NCBI RefSeq assembly: GCF_003063475.1
Contig: NZ_NESP01000001.1
Span: 558,001-622,000, forward strand
Direction of reading: 5' to 3'
Length of the DNA: 64,000 nucleotides
Origin: Limnohabitans curvus
Lineage (GTDB): Bacteria > Pseudomonadota > Gammaproteobacteria > Burkholderiales > Burkholderiaceae_C
Shown here: positions 40,266 to 49,929 of the stretch, piece after piece
Layout of the letters: each line of letters begins with the position of its first letter
Position numbering within the stretch: position 1 is the first letter of the stretch
Notes under the pieces: model-generated
Seen by the model: the letters and a program-made list of their open reading frames with translations, nothing else
Database searches by the model: none
What the model was told of the DNA's origin: nothing
Translations under genes and position numbers: made by a program

Positions 40266-40519
40266 ACCACGCCGCTGCCCTAGCCGCACTGCGATGGGAC
40301 GGCTACCGAAGTGAAAACCGCTACACCGTGTTTCAGTGCCTCACCCACACACTGAACTGGCCCGCACACCAATGGCGTGCATTGGACATGGCCCACCAAA
40401 AACGCAACTTGGCTGAATACGAAGGCTATTTAGAAATTGAGGAATCGCAGATTGCACAACTGTTTGCATTGGTGACGGAGCTGATTGCTAATGTATTGGC
40501 GATGACAAAAGCATCGTAA
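40213..40519 (+). pseudogene. HEPN-domain toxin partner, internally deleted
   Basis: The start MPPNALENLARIGQLKAE is typical of the HEPN partner of HTH-MNT proteins. It is then joined out of frame, near 40264, to AAALAALRWDGYRSENRYTVFQCL and the rest of the HEPN helix bundle. About 35-45 residues seem missing at the joint. The 5' frame stops near 40313 while the 3' part runs to 40519. With the frameshifted MNT gene upstream, this is a decayed HEPN-MNT toxin-antitoxin pair. Confidence 0.65.
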
Positions 40520-40577
40520 AGAGTAGGCTGAAATTGCGGACTTGCATCAATTAAAGATCAGTGTGAGCGGCACGTAG

Positions 40578-40593
40578 AGCTCACTTTTGAGCT
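40578..40593. promoter_or_regulatory. Inverted repeat before the GIY-YIG gene
   Basis: AGCTCA-CTTT-TGAGCT lies about 35 bases before the GIY-YIG start. It could be an operator or small hairpin; evidence is positional only. Confidence 0.3.
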
Positions 40594-40628
40594 GCGACAA
40601 TACGCTGGAGAATGCCGAAGGAATAAAA

Positions 40629-41282
40629 ATGGACGAAGCGAACGCACAGCAGGATCTTCAGACAGTCTACGTACTTACGAATCCGGCAATGCCCGGTATC
40701 GTCAAGATTGGCATGACGCGGGCCTCGGATGCAGGCGAACGCATCGCAAGCCTGGGCAGCAGCAGTGCGGTTCCACTTCCCTTCGATTGCGTCTATGCCT
40801 GCAATGTTCCGGACGCGAGAAAGGTCGAGCAGGCACTTCACTTTGCGTTTGCTCCTGACCGTATCAATCCTTCGCGTGAGTTTTTCAGAACCAAACCCAG
40901 TCAGGTCGTTGCCATTCTGGAGTTGTTGCACCAAGGCAAAGTGGTGACGGCTCAGGTTGAGGCACAGGCTGAGGCCAAAACAGATCCTGAAGCACTTGAA
41001 TCCGCAGCCAAGGACAAGCGCAAGATGCGTCCAAAGATTGACTATTTAGCCATTGGCTTAAAGGTCGGCGACGTCATTACGTTCAGGGATGGTGTCACGA
41101 CCGCAACGATTGCCGGGCCGCACACGGTGATTTACCAAGGCGAGGAGTCCTCCTTGCAGCGCGTATCACTGAAGCTCATGCCTGAAATCGTTGGCCGGGG
41201 TGTGGCCTCAAAGTTTTATTGGTCCATCAATGGCCAATCCTTGGCAGACCTTTACGAAGAATTTCACGGCGATGAGGAGTAA
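40629..41282 (+). CDS. GIY-YIG (T5orf172-like) nuclease-family protein
   Basis: This 217-residue protein begins with a T5orf172-type GIY-YIG domain: YVLTNPAMPGIVKIG (residues 14-28), R38, E67 in VEQALH, and REFF at 83-86. A charged linker (about 105-135) leads to a C-terminal domain (about 140-215) with IGLKVGDVITF, which looks to me like RAMA-type domains found in restriction proteins. Start ATG is chosen after AAGGA; it removes 14 extra residues. The gene follows the decayed HEPN-MNT pair and precedes convergent polA. The role may be DNA cleavage or modification sensing in defence, but this is inference. Confidence 0.65.
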   Translation: MDEANAQQDLQTVYVLTNPAMPGIVKIGMTRASDAGERIASLGSSSAVPLPFDCVYACNVPDARKVEQALHFAFAPDRINPSREFFRTKPSQVVAILELLHQGKVVTAQVEAQAEAKTDPEALESAAKDKRKMRPKIDYLAIGLKVGDVITFRDGVTTATIAGPHTVIYQGEESSLQRVSLKLMPEIVGRGVASKFYWSINGQSLADLYEEFHGDEE

Positions 41283-41398
41283 GAACTGTTTCGAGCTTGT
41301 GGACCATTTAATCTCACCCATCTGATTGACCGCAATCAGCCTAAATCAGGTCTTAATCGAATCTCTCTCGATGGGTAAACAGTCAGATTGCAGTCATC

Positions 41399-44191
41399 TC
41401 AATGCGCCTTGTCCCAGTTCGGCCCCACCCCCACCTCAGCCAACAACGGCACTTTCAGCTGCGCCACGTCAGCCATTAGGCGTGGCACTTCGGTGCGGAC
41501 CCATTCCACTTCTGACTCGGGCACTTCAAACACCAGTTCATCGTGCACCTGCATGATGACTTTGGTTTGGCGTTGTTGCTGGTCAATGGCTTTTTGCACG
41601 GCCACCATGCTCAACTTAATCAGGTCGGCGGCTGTGCCTTGCATGGGCGCGTTGATGGCGGCGCGCTCTGCGCCTGCGCGGCGTGGGCCGTTGGGGCTAT
41701 TGATTTCGGGCAGGTACAAGCGGCGGCCAAACACGGTTTCGACATAGCCTTGTGCTTTGGCTTGTTCGCGTGTGTCGTCCATGTAGCGCTTGACGCCTGC
41801 GAAGCGTTCAAAGTAACGGATGATGTAGTTCTTGGCTGCGCTGTTGTCGATGCCCAGCGCTTTGGCCAAACCAAATGCGCTCATGCCGTAGATGAGGCCA
41901 AAGTTAATGACCTTGGCATAGCGGCGCTGCTCGGTGCTCACGTCGCCCACGGCCACGCCAAACACTTCGGCAGCGGTGGCACGGTGTACGTCTAAGCCTT
42001 CGTGAAAGGCTTTGACCAAAGCCTCGTCGCCACTGATGTGCGCCATGATGCGCAACTCGATCTGGCTGTAGTCGGCGCTGGCTATCACGCAGCCCGCAGG
42101 GGCCACAAATGCTTCGCGCACTTTGCGGCCTTCAGCGGTGCGAATGGGGATGTTCTGCAAGTTGGGATCGTTGCTGGACAAGCGGCCCGTCACGGCCACG
42201 GCTTGCGCATAGTGCGTGTGCACGCGGCCTGTGCGTGGCAAGGCCATCAGCGCGAGTTTGTCGGTGTAGGTGCCTTTGAGTTTGCTAAGACTGCGATGCT
42301 CCAAAATTTTGGCAGGCAGTGGGTAGTCTTCGGCCAATTTCTCCAGCACTTCTTCGTCGGTGCTGCGTGCACCCGTGGCAGTTTTTTTGATGACGGGCAA
42401 GCCCAGTTTGTCAAAGAAGATTTCACCCAGTTGCTTAGGGCTAGCCAAGTTAAATGGTTGGCCAGCTATTTCATACGCCTCGGTTTCTAGCTGCACGATG
42501 CGTTGACCCAGCGCGTGGCTTTGTGCGGCCAGTGTGGCCGCGTCGATCAACACGCCGTTGCGCTCGATGCGGTACAGCGCTTCGCTGCTATCAATTTCCA
42601 GTTCATAAATAAAGCGCAGTTTGTCGTCGGCTTGCAAGCGCGGCCACAACACTTGGTGCACGTCTAACGTCATGTCGGAGTCTTCGCACGAGTATTCGGT
42701 GGCACGCGCCACGTCCACTTGCGAGAACGGAATTTGGTGCGCGCCTTTGCCGCACAAGTCTTCGTAACTCAAGCCTTTGCGGCCCACATGACGCTCGGCC
42801 AAGCTGGCCAGGCCATGAGGCTTGTGCACTTCCAGCACATAGCTTTGCAGCATGGTGTCGTGGGCGTAGCCCTTCACCTCAATGCCGTGATTGGCCATCA
42901 CATGGCGGTCGTATTTGATGTGCTGCCCCACCTTGTGGATGGCTGGGTTTTCAAACCAAGGTTTGAGCTTGGCCAGCACCTCGTCGATGGGCAATTGGGT
43001 GGGCGCATCGCCATAGCTGTGGGTGAGCGGGATGTAGCACGCCTCGCCCGGCTTGACCGAAAAACTCAAGCCCACAATCTCGGCGCGCATGGCGTCGAGT
43101 GAGGTAGTTTCGGTGTCAAACGCCACCAACTCTGCCGCTTGCAGTTTGGCCAGCCACACGTCAAAGGCTTCCCACGTCAGCACGCAGTCATAGGCTTTGT
43201 CGCTGACTGCCGAGACGGTGGGCTCGGGTTCGTCAAACAAGCCCAAGTTGGGTTCAAACTTCGGCTTAGGCGCGGCACCAGCCGGTGCCGATGTCAGCGT
43301 ATCTGTGCCTTCACTGATGGCGCGGGCCAAGCCTTTAAAACCATAGGTTTCGTAAAACGTTTTGAGGGCGGGCTTGTCGGGCTCAGCCAAGTGCAGCGCA
43401 TCGAGTGCAGGCAAGTTGGGCACGTAGGCAGACAAATCGCAATCGGTTTTCATGGTCACCAGCTGGCGGCCTGTGGGCAGCCAATCCACGGCTTGGCGCA
43501 AGTTCTCACCGGCCACGCCTTTGATGGCGCTGGCGTTTTGCAGCAAGTTGTCGAGCGAGCCGTATTCCATCAGCCACTTGGCTGCGGTTTTAGGGCCAAC
43601 CTTATGCACGCCGGGCACGTTGTCTACCGTGTCGCCCACCAAGGTTTGGTAGTCAATCATCAGCGAAGGCGGCACGCCAAACTCGGCGGTCACGCCCGCC
43701 ACATCGCGCTTTTTGCCGTTCATGGTGTCCATGATGGTGATGTGTTCGTTCACCAACTGGCTCAAGTCTTTGTCGCCACTCGACACCACCACCGTCACGC
43801 CTTGCTGGGCCGCGGTCACGGCCAAGGTGGCAATCACGTCGTCGGCCTCCACGCCAGGCACATCGAGCACGGTCCAGCCCAACATGCGCACCATGGCGTG
43901 GATGGGCTCGATTTGCGCGCGCAAGTCGTCAGGCATGGGCGAGCGGTTGGCTTTGTACGCAGGGTACATCTCGTCGCGGAAGGTGGGGCCTTTGGCGTCA
44001 AACACGCAAGCGGCCAATTGGGTGGGCACTTCTTTGCGCAGGGCCTGCATCATGTTGATCATGCCGCGAATGGCGCCTGTGGCGGCGCTCGTTGGGTCGC
44101 CGGGCACAGCACGCAGGTCGGGCATGGCATGAAAGGCGCGGTAGAGGTAGCTGGAGCCGTCGACCAGCAGCAATGTTTTGGATTCACTCAT
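41399..44191 (-). CDS. polA: DNA polymerase I
   Basis: This 930-residue enzyme has three domains: a 5'-3' exonuclease (about 1-300, DGSSYLYRAFHAM start), a 3'-5' exonuclease (about 335-530) with an intact VAFDTETTSLDAM motif, and the polymerase. The polymerase motifs are SADYSQIELR (A), the O-helix RRYAKVINFGLIYG (B) and VHDELVFEVP (C). All activities look functional. Upstream lies the inverted-repeat element, downstream the convergent GIY-YIG gene. Confidence 0.97.
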   Translation of the reverse strand: MSESKTLLLVDGSSYLYRAFHAMPDLRAVPGDPTSAATGAIRGMINMMQALRKEVPTQLAACVFDAKGPTFRDEMYPAYKANRSPMPDDLRAQIEPIHAMVRMLGWTVLDVPGVEADDVIATLAVTAAQQGVTVVVSSGDKDLSQLVNEHITIMDTMNGKKRDVAGVTAEFGVPPSLMIDYQTLVGDTVDNVPGVHKVGPKTAAKWLMEYGSLDNLLQNASAIKGVAGENLRQAVDWLPTGRQLVTMKTDCDLSAYVPNLPALDALHLAEPDKPALKTFYETYGFKGLARAISEGTDTLTSAPAGAAPKPKFEPNLGLFDEPEPTVSAVSDKAYDCVLTWEAFDVWLAKLQAAELVAFDTETTSLDAMRAEIVGLSFSVKPGEACYIPLTHSYGDAPTQLPIDEVLAKLKPWFENPAIHKVGQHIKYDRHVMANHGIEVKGYAHDTMLQSYVLEVHKPHGLASLAERHVGRKGLSYEDLCGKGAHQIPFSQVDVARATEYSCEDSDMTLDVHQVLWPRLQADDKLRFIYELEIDSSEALYRIERNGVLIDAATLAAQSHALGQRIVQLETEAYEIAGQPFNLASPKQLGEIFFDKLGLPVIKKTATGARSTDEEVLEKLAEDYPLPAKILEHRSLSKLKGTYTDKLALMALPRTGRVHTHYAQAVAVTGRLSSNDPNLQNIPIRTAEGRKVREAFVAPAGCVIASADYSQIELRIMAHISGDEALVKAFHEGLDVHRATAAEVFGVAVGDVSTEQRRYAKVINFGLIYGMSAFGLAKALGIDNSAAKNYIIRYFERFAGVKRYMDDTREQAKAQGYVETVFGRRLYLPEINSPNGPRRAGAERAAINAPMQGTAADLIKLSMVAVQKAIDQQQRQTKVIMQVHDELVFEVPESEVEWVRTEVPRLMADVAQLKVPLLAEVGVGPNWDKAH

Positions 44192-44216
44192 AGGTTGTGA
44201 TTGTGCCTTGTGTGTG

Positions 44217-44490
44217 TTTTTTGGCTGGGCTCGCTGGGCGCGACTGGTGGGCGTCGCTGCTTCATGCTGGCGTACCAGAAATCATGGCGACGCCCACCAG
44301 ACACGCCCAGTCTGCGGCATAGGTTTTGGCACGTCTGCTGCAGCACGAAGTGATGTGGCCATCGCGACAGCGGAGCCACAACACTGCAGGCCGTAGTCTT
44401 GGGGGTTGAGGGATGAGCGGGTGACGATTTCTGGTGCCCCAGCATGAGGAACCCGCTCATCCCTCAACCTCCAAGCGAGCCCAGCAAAAA
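44217..44490. repeat. Nested inverted-repeat element between polA and thrB
   Basis: About 274 bases of ordered inverted repeats fill most of the 351-base gap between polA and thrB. Outer arms: GCTGGGCTCGCT (44224-44235) and its complement (44474-44485), each flanked by T/A runs. Hairpin 1 has perfect 14-bp arms (44244-44257, 44287-44300), extended by TGGGCG/CGCCCA. Hairpin 2 has perfect 19-bp arms (44404-44422, 44451-44469). The two loops (29 and 28 bases) are inverted copies of each other, sharing GATTTCTGGT and CCAGCATGA. The middle (44310-44403) has weaker pairing and a TGCTGCAGCA palindrome. No coding frame fits. It may be a MITE- or REP-like element or a structured RNA. The remaining bases of the gap must hold the polA and thrB promoters. 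Confidence 0.85.
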
Positions 44491-44542
44491 GAAGCAAAGC
44501 CCGCCAACTACAATGTGCGAACTTTTTAACCCCTTGGCAGTC

Positions 44543-45505
44543 ATGGCAGTTTTCACCGAAGTTTCAGAGTCCTCCGCGCAAGAACTGCTCACTCAACTCA
44601 AGCTTGGCGAGTTGGTCGAACTCAAAGGCATCCAAGGCGGCATTGAGAACACCAATTACTTTCTCACCAGCAGCGAAGGCCAATACGTGCTCACGCTGTT
44701 TGAGCGCCTCACGCACGAGCAACTGCCGTTTTATCTGTACCTGATGAAACACTTGGCACAAGGCGGTATTCCTGTGCCAGACCCCATGTCTAACCAAGAC
44801 GGCGATATCTTGCTCACCGTTGAAGGCAAGCCTGCTGCGGTGGTCAACCGCTTGCGCGGCAAAAGCGAACTCAGCCCTACAGCCGCCCACTGCGCCGCTG
44901 TGGGCGACATGCTGGCCCGCATGCACCTAGCTGGCCGCGACTACAACCGCCAGCAGCCCAACTTGCGTGGCCTACCTTGGTGGAACGAGACCGTGCCTGT
45001 GGTGCTGCCGTATTTGGACGCATCACAAGCCGCGCTGATTCAAACCGAGCTGGCTCACCAAAACCACATTGCCGCATCGTCGGCCTACGCCGCCCTGCCC
45101 CGTGGCCCTATCCACGCCGACCTGTTCCGCGACAACGTGATGTTTGATGGCAGCCCAGAAGCGCCCGAGCTGAGCGGCTTCTTCGATTTTTATTTTGCAG
45201 GTGTCGACACTTGGCTGTTTGACGTGGCCGTGTGTTTGAACGACTGGTGCATCACCCACGTCGATGGCACACACGATGCGGCCAAAGCCAAGGCGTTCAT
45301 AGCCGCTTATCAAAGCGTGCGCTCTTTCACACCAGCTGAGCGCCAACTGCTCAACCCCATGTTGCGAGCGGGCGCTTTGCGTTTTTGGACATCGCGCCTG
45401 TGGGACTTCCACCTGCCGCGCGAAGCCAGCATGTTGCAACCCCACGACCCGACACACTTTGAGCGTGTGTTGCGCCAACGTGTGGCACACCCTGTCACAC
45501 TCTGA
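44543..45505 (+). CDS. thrB: Homoserine kinase (ThrB, APH-fold type)
   Basis: This 320-residue kinase of the choline/aminoglycoside kinase fold phosphorylates homoserine for threonine. It starts MAVFTEVSE and has the catalytic IHADLFRDNVMF and the following GFFDFYFAG metal-binding segment. This is the class found in pseudomonads and betaproteobacteria, unrelated to E. coli ThrB. The longer upstream frame lies in the repeat element and is rejected. A TACAAT-like box is near 44508. Confidence 0.93.
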   Translation: MAVFTEVSESSAQELLTQLKLGELVELKGIQGGIENTNYFLTSSEGQYVLTLFERLTHEQLPFYLYLMKHLAQGGIPVPDPMSNQDGDILLTVEGKPAAVVNRLRGKSELSPTAAHCAAVGDMLARMHLAGRDYNRQQPNLRGLPWWNETVPVVLPYLDASQAALIQTELAHQNHIAASSAYAALPRGPIHADLFRDNVMFDGSPEAPELSGFFDFYFAGVDTWLFDVAVCLNDWCITHVDGTHDAAKAKAFIAAYQSVRSFTPAERQLLNPMLRAGALRFWTSRLWDFHLPREASMLQPHDPTHFERVLRQRVAHPVTL

Positions 45506-45508
45506 GCT

Positions 45509-46285
45509 ATGAAACTCAACGTTGTCCCCGCAAAAACTGGCTCACTCTGGGTGCGCCAAGGCATTCGCGCTTTTTGGAAGCAGCCCCTCGCACTCAGCGG
45601 CTTGTTCTTCATGTTCATGGCCAGCATGTCAATCCTCTCCATCGTGCCAGTGCTGGGCGGGTTTTTGGCTTTGATGTTGCTGCCCGCTGCTTCGCTGGGA
45701 TTGATGGCAGCCACGCGCGAGGTGGAGTTGGGTAAATTTCCCATGCCTTTTATCTTGGCCGCAGGCTTCACAACGGGTAAAGACGGCAAACGCAACATGT
45801 TGGTGCTGGGCGTTTTCTACGCCTTGGGCTTCATCGGCGTGATGGGTTTGTCCGCACTGGTCGACGGCGGTGACTTTGCCAAGTTGTACTTGGTCGGCGG
45901 CTCGCTGGAGATGGACACCTTGATGAAACCTGAGTTTCAAAATGCCATGTGGCTTTCGCTCATGTTGTATTTGCCTTTGTCGATGGTGTTTTGGCACGCG
46001 CCCGCACTGACACATTGGCACGCTGTCCCTGTGGTGAAAAGCATGTTCTTCAGCACCGTGGCCTGCCTAAGCAACTGGCGCGCCTTTTTGGTGTTTGGAC
46101 TCATGTGGTCCTTCATCTTCTTGGGTACCACCTTGGCCATCACGCTGATCTCTGGCGCATTTGGCGACAACGACTTTGCCGCCATGGCCTTGCTACCCGC
46201 CATGTTGATGCTGGCGGCCATGTTTTTTTGCTCGACGTATTACAGCTTCAAAGACTGCTTCACGTCGGACGTGATTTACGCGTAA
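45509..46285 (+). CDS. BPSS1780-family membrane protein
   Basis: This 258-residue membrane protein has about six helices and matches the BPSS1780 family known from Burkholderiales (MKLNVVPAKTGSLWVRQG start). It lies 3 bases after thrB, so is probably co-transcribed. Function is not established. It is convergent with uvrD. Confidence 0.78.
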   Translation: MKLNVVPAKTGSLWVRQGIRAFWKQPLALSGLFFMFMASMSILSIVPVLGGFLALMLLPAASLGLMAATREVELGKFPMPFILAAGFTTGKDGKRNMLVLGVFYALGFIGVMGLSALVDGGDFAKLYLVGGSLEMDTLMKPEFQNAMWLSLMLYLPLSMVFWHAPALTHWHAVPVVKSMFFSTVACLSNWRAFLVFGLMWSFIFLGTTLAITLISGAFGDNDFAAMALLPAMLMLAAMFFCSTYYSFKDCFTSDVIYA

Positions 46286-46291
46286 GGTACG

Positions 46292-48703
46292 TCACACCTG
46301 TGTGAGCTTGGCCACACTCAGCGCCAGCCACTTGGTGCCGTGACGCGGGAAGTTCACTTGTGCACGAGCATCGTCGCCCACCCCTTCGATGCTGATCACC
46401 GCACCCTCGCCAAACTTGGTGTGGAACACCTGCACACCGCTGCGCACCCATGCGTTAGGACCACTGGTCACAGGCGCTGCACGCTGAGGCACGGGCTTGG
46501 GCGCTACGGCCGTAGCCGCACCGCCACCCCATGCGTTGTTTTGCCAGCCGTTGTTGTTCTGCCATGCATCGCGGCGCGAAGGCATGGCATCGGCAAAGGC
46601 TGAACGCGCAGGCGTGATCCACTTCATCGTGTGCTCTGGCAGCTCTTCGAAGAAACGACTTTTCAAGTTGTAACGCGTTTGGCCATGCAACATGCGGGTT
46701 TGCGAATGGCTCAGGTACAAACGCTTGCGCGCACGCGTGATGGCCACATACATCAGGCGGCGTTCTTCTTCGAGACCATCAAAATCGTTCATCGAGTTTT
46801 CGTGGGGAAACAAGCCCTCTTCCATGCCCGTGATAAACACGCAGTCAAACTCCAAGCCTTTGGATGCATGCACGGTCATCAACTGAATCGCGTCTTGACC
46901 CGCTTGGGCTTGGTTGTCGCCCGACTCCAACGCGGCGTGCGTGAGGAAAGCGGCCAAGGGCGACAAGGTTTCGCCGGTGTCGGCGTTGATCATGGTTTGG
47001 GGTGCAGCTTGGCGTGTAAGTTCGCCTTCGCTCGGCATCGCGGTTGCGTCTGTCGCCAAAGGCTGACCGTGCTCGTCAATCGGCAGGGCCACGGCATCGC
47101 GGCCAAAGCCTTCTTGCGTGACAAAGCTCTCGGCAGCGTTGACCAATTCCTGCAAGTTTTCAATGCGGTCTTGGCCTTCGCGCTCAGCTTGGTAGTGGGT
47201 GATCAAGCCTGAGTGGTCAAGCAACAGCTCAATGATTTGGCGCAGATTTTGCCCCTGTGTTTGCTCGCGCAGCACATCAATCTTGGCCACAAAAGCGCTG
47301 AGGTTGGCGCCAGCTTTGCCAGCCACCGCCGTGACGGCATCGCTCATGGCGCAGCCCATGGCACGCGAGGCGTCTTGGAGCTGTTCGATGCTGCGCGCGC
47401 CAATGCCACGCGGCGGGAAGTTGACCACGCGCATGAAGCTGGTGTCGTCGCGTGGGTTTTCTAACAAGCGCAGATAAGCCAAGGCGTGTTTGATTTCAGC
47501 GCGCTCAAAGAAGCGCAAACCACCGTACACGCGGTACGGCATGGCGGCGTTAAAGAGCGCGGTTTCGATCACACGGCTTTGTGCGTTGCTGCGGTAGAGC
47601 ACGGCAATTTCGCTGCGGTGTTGCACGCCATTTGTGCCATCACCATTTTGGCCATCGCGCAACAGTTGCTTCATCTCCTCCACCATCCATTGCGCTTCGG
47701 CAAAGTCGGTGGGGGATTCATACACACGCACGGGCTCGCCTGCGCCCTGCGTGGTGTGCAGGTTTTTACCCAAGCGGCCTTTGTTGTGGCTGATCAGATG
47801 GTTGGCACTGTCCAAGATGTTGCTGAAGCTGCGGTAGTTTTGCTCGAGCTTGATTTGGTGCATCACGTTGTACTCGCGCACAAAGTCGGCCATATTGCCC
47901 ACGCGTGCGCCACGGAAGGCGTAAATGCTTTGGTCATCGTCACCCACGGCCAAGATGGCCCCACCGCCTTGGTCCACAGGGCCTGCGAGTTGTTTGAGCC
48001 ACGCGTATTGCAGCTTGTTGGTGTCTTGAAACTCATCCACCAAAATGTGCTGAAAGCGGCGGCGGTAGTGTTCGCGCAGTGGGTCGTTGTCGCGCAGCAA
48101 CTCGTACGAGCGCAACATGAGCTCACCAAAATCCACCACACCTTCGCGTTGGCATTGGGCTTCGTACAACTCGTAGAGCTCTACACGTTTGCGGTCGTCG
48201 GGGTCGCGAGCCACCACGTCTTTGGGGCGCAAGCCGTCTTCTTTGCAACCGGCGATGAAGCGCATGGTTTCTTTGGGTGGAAAACGCTCGTCATCCACGT
48301 TGAACTGTTTGCTCAAGCGCTTGATAGCACTGAGCTGGTCTTGGGTGTCCAAGATTTGAAAGGACTGAGGCAAGTTGGCCAGCTTCCAGTGCGCCCGCAA
48401 AAAGCGGTTGCACAGCCCGTGAAACGTGCCCACCCACATGCCGCGCACACTCACAGGCAACATGGCCGACAAACGTGTGAGCATTTCTTTGGCGGCCTTG
48501 TTGGTAAACGTCACCGCCAAGATGCCGCCCGGCGACACCTGCCCGGTTTGCATGAGCCACGCGATGCGCGTGGTCAGCACCCGCGTCTTACCCGACCCTG
48601 CCCCCGCCAAGATCAGGGCATGCGCCTGAGGCAACGTCACCGCCGCCGCTTGTTCGTTGTTGAGGCCTTGGAGCAAGGGGGAGGTATCGGGTGAAAAATG
48701 CAT
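46292..48703 (-). CDS. uvrD: UvrD/PcrA-type DNA helicase
   Basis: This 803-residue superfamily 1 helicase unwinds DNA in mismatch and excision repair. It starts with a Q-motif region LNNEQAAAV and Walker A GAGSGKTR. Downstream it shows DEFQDTN (motif II), GDDDQSIY (III), and the motif VI-like VAITRARKRL. The C-terminal 80 residues hold an Ala/Pro-rich linker and a final UvrD-tail domain (KFGEGAVISIEG). Rep is less likely by length and tail. Confidence 0.93.
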   Translation of the reverse strand: MHFSPDTSPLLQGLNNEQAAAVTLPQAHALILAGAGSGKTRVLTTRIAWLMQTGQVSPGGILAVTFTNKAAKEMLTRLSAMLPVSVRGMWVGTFHGLCNRFLRAHWKLANLPQSFQILDTQDQLSAIKRLSKQFNVDDERFPPKETMRFIAGCKEDGLRPKDVVARDPDDRKRVELYELYEAQCQREGVVDFGELMLRSYELLRDNDPLREHYRRRFQHILVDEFQDTNKLQYAWLKQLAGPVDQGGGAILAVGDDDQSIYAFRGARVGNMADFVREYNVMHQIKLEQNYRSFSNILDSANHLISHNKGRLGKNLHTTQGAGEPVRVYESPTDFAEAQWMVEEMKQLLRDGQNGDGTNGVQHRSEIAVLYRSNAQSRVIETALFNAAMPYRVYGGLRFFERAEIKHALAYLRLLENPRDDTSFMRVVNFPPRGIGARSIEQLQDASRAMGCAMSDAVTAVAGKAGANLSAFVAKIDVLREQTQGQNLRQIIELLLDHSGLITHYQAEREGQDRIENLQELVNAAESFVTQEGFGRDAVALPIDEHGQPLATDATAMPSEGELTRQAAPQTMINADTGETLSPLAAFLTHAALESGDNQAQAGQDAIQLMTVHASKGLEFDCVFITGMEEGLFPHENSMNDFDGLEEERRLMYVAITRARKRLYLSHSQTRMLHGQTRYNLKSRFFEELPEHTMKWITPARSAFADAMPSRRDAWQNNNGWQNNAWGGGAATAVAPKPVPQRAAPVTSGPNAWVRSGVQVFHTKFGEGAVISIEGVGDDARAQVNFPRHGTKWLALSVAKLTQV

Positions 48704-48851
48704 GCGTCAATTTTAGGGTTTAGAATCAGCCACCGGGCCCAAGATTCTTGCGCTCGGTTTTTTTTGGCCTGCCTTTTGCACATGAAGCGCCTGAAAAAAC
48801 CGGCCAAGCCAAGCGCTCAATCTTCGAACGTTATTTTCTGGAGCTTGGGAT

Positions 48852-49829
48852 ATGGAAATTTTTGATTACGACAACATCTTGTTGCTGCCACGCAAGTGCC
48901 GCGTGGAAAGCCGCTCAGAGTGTGATGCAGGTGTTGAACTCGGTGGCCGCAAGTTCCGCTTGCCCGTCGTGCCCGCCAACATGAAGACCGTGGTGGATGA
49001 AAGCATCTGCTTGTGGATGGCGCAAAACAACTACTTCTACGTGATGCACCGCTTCGATTTGGACAACGTCCAATTCGTGAAAGACATGCACGCCAAGGGT
49101 GTGTACGCCTCGATCTCTTTGGGCGTGAAAGCCCCTGACCGCGAAACCGTGGACACACTGGCTGCGGCGGGTTTGACACCCGAATACATCACCATCGACA
49201 TCGCCCATGGACACGCCGACAGCGTGCGCGACATGATCGGCTACATCAAGGCCAAGTTGCCTAAGAGCTTTGTGATCGCGGGCAACGTGGCCACACCAGA
49301 GGCCGTGATCGACCTCGAAAACTGGGGCGCTGACGCGACCAAAGTGGGCGTGGGTCCTGGCAAGGTGTGTATCACCAAGCTCAAAACGGGTTTTGGCACA
49401 GGCGGCTGGCAGTTGTCAGCGCTCAAGTGGTGTGCCCGCGTGGCCACCAAGCCCATCATTGCTGACGGCGGCATCCGCAGCCACGGCGACATCGCCAAGA
49501 GCGTGCGCTTTGGCGCAAGCATGGTGATGATTGGTTCGCTGTTTGCAGGCCACGAAGAGTCACCCGGCAAAACGGTGGAAGTCAACGGTGAGCTGTTCAA
49601 AGAGTATTACGGCTCAGCGTCTGACTTCAACAAAGGCGAATACAAGCACGTCGAAGGCAAGCGCATCCTTGAGCCCGTCAAAGGCAAGTTGGCCAACACG
49701 CTCATTGAAATGGAGCAAGACGTGCAAAGCTCGATCAGCTATTCCGGCGGCACCAAGCTGATGGACGTGCGCAAGGTGAACTACGTCATCTTGGGCGGTG
49801 ACAACGCGGGCGAGCATCTGTTGATGTAA
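48852..49829 (+). CDS. guaC: GMP reductase
   Basis: This 325-residue IMPDH/GMPR-family enzyme turns GMP into IMP. The catalytic Cys lies in [11 protein letters not shown] near residue 175, and the NADP loop includes GGIRSHGD. It lacks the CBS domains of IMP dehydrogenase. The sequence resembles the GuaC2 type of Firmicutes more than E. coli GuaC. Terminator at 49861. No purine riboswitch is visible upstream. Confidence 0.94.
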   Translation: MEIFDYDNILLLPRKCRVESRSECDAGVELGGRKFRLPVVPANMKTVVDESICLWMAQNNYFYVMHRFDLDNVQFVKDMHAKGVYASISLGVKAPDRETVDTLAAAGLTPEYITIDIAHGHADSVRDMIGYIKAKLPKSFVIAGNVATPEAVIDLENWGADATKVGVGPGKVCITKLKTGFGTGGWQLSALKWCARVATKPIIADGGIRSHGDIAKSVRFGASMVMIGSLFAGHEESPGKTVEVNGELFKEYYGSASDFNKGEYKHVEGKRILEPVKGKLANTLIEMEQDVQSSISYSGGTKLMDVRKVNYVILGGDNAGEHLLM

Positions 49830-49860
49830 ACCACGCGCTTCGGTCAAATTTGGCCAAGCA

Positions 49861-49897
49861 AAAAAGCCTGTCTGCTTCATGCATGACAGGCTTTTTT
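49861..49897. terminator. Bidirectional terminator after guaC
   Basis: Arms AAAAAGCCTGTC and GACAGGCTTTTT around a 12-base loop, with T runs on both strands. It serves guaC and the convergent TonB-receptor/hydrolase unit. Confidence 0.92.
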
Positions 49898-49929
49898 ATT
49901 GCGTTTACGCCGCTTGGTGTTGACGCGTT

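Noticed and set aside
48704..48851. Purine riboswitch in front of guaC
   Set aside because: The paired GGTTTTTT/AAAAAACC segment does not form the conserved aptamer core.
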